From: TMED14 sp041192685
Lineage (GTDB): Bacteria > Bacteroidota > Bacteroidia > Flavobacteriales > Schleiferiaceae
DNA length: 7,389 nt
NCBI GenBank assembly: GCA_041192685.1
Contig: JBEEMM010000075.1
Span: forward strand, 1 to 7,389
Reading direction: 5' to 3'
Shown here: in pieces, positions 6,182 through 7,389 of the stretch
Position numbering within the stretch: the stretch's first letter is position 1
Layout: every line of letters starts with the position of its first letter
Translations under genes and position numbers: made by a program
Notes under the pieces: generated by a model
Told to the model about the DNA's origin: nothing
Seen by the model: the letters and a program-made list of their open reading frames with translations, nothing else
Database searches by the model: none

Positions 6182-6944
6182 GCGGCATGTGCCGGTAGGC
6201 CAGCTCTTCGAGCGCCTCTTTGAAGGCGGGCGTGGGCTTTTGGGCGTGCATGACGGTTCCGAAGCTTGCGGACTCGGTTAATTTGAATTTGGGAAGCTCC
6301 AAGGGTCCGCCCTCAAGCACAATGCTTTGGATCGCGGATTCACCGCGGGTCACCACTAAGATGCGAAAGCGCGGATTGGCTTGGTTGCTGGCGTCGCGGC
6401 GTACCAGCAAAAAAGCCTTGTAACCGCCTTCGGCTAAGGCCTCGGGAAGGTCGCCTGCCTCGAGCTCGGCAAAGCCATAGCTGCGAAAAAACACTTCGGC
6501 GTCCTCCCAAAACGGTCGGCTGCGCTTGGCGTTCACAAGGTCGGCCAGGGCCTCTTCGGGCCAGGAACCGCTCTGAAGGTGGGTGGCGCGGACTTCGCCT
6601 TCAATGGTTCCGACCTGGTGCTTGCGCAGCTTGCGCTCGGTCGAAGGCTGGGCTCCGCTCAAGGGAACGTCGGCACCCAGCGTTTGGCCGATCGTTTCAC
6701 CGCGCTCGTTGAACAGGGCCGAGCCAGGCATAATAAGGCCTTTGGACAGCGAAGAATTGAGTACCCACACCCTCTTGCGTACGGTGAACCCGCGCTCGCT
6801 GCGCTCGGCATAGACCTCGGTCGAGTCGCTGAGCTGAAAGGCCTCTTGGCCGGCGATTTTGGCCTTGGCGTAGCCGTGAATGCGCTGGGCGGAGCCGCTA
6901 AGGGCGGCAATCAAGGAGGTAAAAAGCAGTAGGTTCTTCATCAT
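6168..6944 (-). CDS. Secreted protein of unknown function
   Basis: Starting at the ATG at 6944 the protein is 258 aa and begins with a signal peptide: MMKN, a hydrophobic core LLLFTSLIAALS and a likely signal peptidase I site after GSA. I recognise no family. The mature part is mixed alpha/beta without Cys clusters or repeats; it contains FTVRKRVWVLNS, SRPFWEDAEVFFRSYGF, GGYKAFLLVRRDAS and RFRILVVTRGESAIQSIVLEGGP, the last suggesting a beta-sheet core. It is probably periplasmic or released. A longer reading from an ATG at 6962 would put extra residues before the signal peptide and lie inside the upstream gene, so I reject it. The ATG at 6944 overlaps the restored stop of the LuxE-like gene as ATGA, and the next ATG (6941) is also possible. 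The gene converges on tyrS with 14 nt between stop codons. Confidence 0.75.
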   Translation of the reverse strand: MMKNLLLFTSLIAALSGSAQRIHGYAKAKIAGQEAFQLSDSTEVYAERSERGFTVRKRVWVLNSSLSKGLIMPGSALFNERGETIGQTLGADVPLSGAQPSTERKLRKHQVGTIEGEVRATHLQSGSWPEEALADLVNAKRSRPFWEDAEVFFRSYGFAELEAGDLPEALAEGGYKAFLLVRRDASNQANPRFRILVVTRGESAIQSIVLEGGPLELPKFKLTESASFGTVMHAQKPTPAFKEALEELAYRHMPLTSN

Positions 6945-7389
6945 AAGGCCATTAAGGTACATCCGCGAAGTTCTGCAGACTCAAGGCGGCCGAGGACTTC
7001 AAAGCTACCGTCGGCAAAAACTCGGCCAGCGTCTTCGGTCGCTATGAAGGCACAGGAATCCGCGTTGGCCAGGTCGATGACGTTAAGTCCGCAGCGCGAT
7101 TCAAGCGCCGCATGAAGGCGCGGAGCCTCAAGATCGCATGAAGGCGCGGAGCCTCAAGATCGCGCGGTATTATTCGCATGCTGGGCGGGCAGTGAAATCG
7201 CCCATTGCCCTGCGAATAGGCTTGCGACAGCAGTTCAGTCATTCCGTACTCGCTGTGAATTTTGGTCAGCCCGAAGGCATTTTGAAGACTTTGGTGCACC
7301 TCGTCACGGCTGGGTTCGACGCGACGGCCCTTCATTCCGCCCGTTTCCATTATAAAAGTATTATTTAATTGGAATTGTTGCTGCTCAAT
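6941..7389 (-). pseudogene. LuxE/PaaK-like acyl-protein synthetase, 3' part, frameshifted
   Basis: Only the C-terminal part is in the window; the frame is open from the right edge. It reads METGGMKGRR (ATG at 7350), then EVHQSLQNAF, HSEYGMTELLSQAYSQGNG and FHCPPSMRIIPRDLEAP, matching the C-terminal half of LuxE-type acyl-protein synthetases, which activate an acyl group as an adenylate. Family-typical frame is then lost at a 26-bp tandem duplication (7111-7162), and the shifted frame stops at 7042-7044 after about 30 unrelated residues. Skipping one copy of the duplication restores 56 residues including GLNVIDLANADSCAFIATED, FEVLGRLESAELRGC and LMAL, ending with TGA at 6943-6941 in an ATGA overlap with the next gene. 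The restored end shows the gene was recently intact. The lost region carries conserved C-terminal residues, so the shifted product is probably inactive. An assembly error or a reversible slippage state is the alternative. Confidence 0.8.
7111..7162. repeat. Perfect 26-bp tandem duplication inside the LuxE-like gene
   Basis: Two adjacent identical 26-bp copies (7111-7136 and 7137-7162), each beginning catgaaggcg and ending agatcg. The match extends 2 nt to the left and 1 nt to the right. Because 26 is not a multiple of three, the extra copy shifts the reading frame of the surrounding gene; one copy gives an intact family-like protein. Confidence 0.95.

Noticed and set aside
6952..6984. Possible own promoter of the secreted-protein gene (TTG, 22 nt, TACCTTAA on the minus strand)
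   Set aside because: The box lacks the TTTG core and lies in conserved codons of the restored LuxE-like frame, so it is most likely chance.
7042..7350. A free-standing 102-aa gene on the minus strand
   Set aside because: The frame stays open upstream of its ATG to the window edge, and its last 30 or so residues come from the shifted frame after the 26-bp duplication; it is a fragment of the LuxE-like gene.

Overview
The window looks like chromosomal DNA of a member of the Bacteroidota (probably Flavobacteriia-like), though GC-rich for that group. The evidence is: (i) -7 promoter boxes of the Bacteroidota form TAnnTTTG directly in front of several genes (TAACTTTG at 1199-1206 and 4861-4868, TACCTTTG at 4833-4840 on the minus strand); (ii) no Shine-Dalgarno sequence before the genes examined; (iii) proteins that read like Bacteroidota homologues, such as the tyrosyl-tRNA synthetase, the short-chain L-threonine dehydrogenase, the rhodanese-type tRNA hydroxylase and a LuxE/PaaK-like acyl-protein synthetase. 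No phage, transposon, CRISPR, tRNA or rRNA signal was seen.

Layout. At the left, trhO (tRNA U34 hydroxylase, minus) is divergent from tdh (L-threonine 3-dehydrogenase, plus). tdh converges on a minus-strand lipoprotein gene with two tandem NTF2-like domains. The 104-nt gap between those two is open in one frame and looks like the 3' end of a lost gene. Upstream of the lipoprotein gene, on the same strand, is a two-gene unit: an extended SDR (NAD-dependent epimerase/dehydratase family) overlapping an AlkB-like Fe(II)/2-oxoglutarate dioxygenase. A 41-nt divergent promoter region separates the SDR from tyrS (plus). tyrS converges, with a 14-nt gap, on a minus-strand gene for a secreted protein of unknown function. 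That gene is coupled by an ATGA overlap to the 3' end of a LuxE/PaaK-like gene that runs off the right edge.

Most notable points. (1) The LuxE-like gene is frameshifted by a perfect 26-bp tandem duplication; removing one copy restores a family-typical C-terminus that ends exactly in the ATGA overlap. (2) The tyrosyl-tRNA synthetase has GVGN where the class I HIGH motif belongs, so the first catalytic His is Gly, while the rest of the active site is intact. (3) Three genes have a -7 box ending 4-5 nt before the start codon and a fourth has a weaker version, implying leaderless or nearly leaderless mRNAs. (4) The lipoprotein appears to contain an internal domain duplication.

The genes are mostly housekeeping or accessory and do not form one pathway. 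trhO and tyrS both concern tRNA function, alkB points to nucleic-acid alkylation repair, and tdh to threonine catabolism. I see no convincing multi-gene defence or biosynthetic system.
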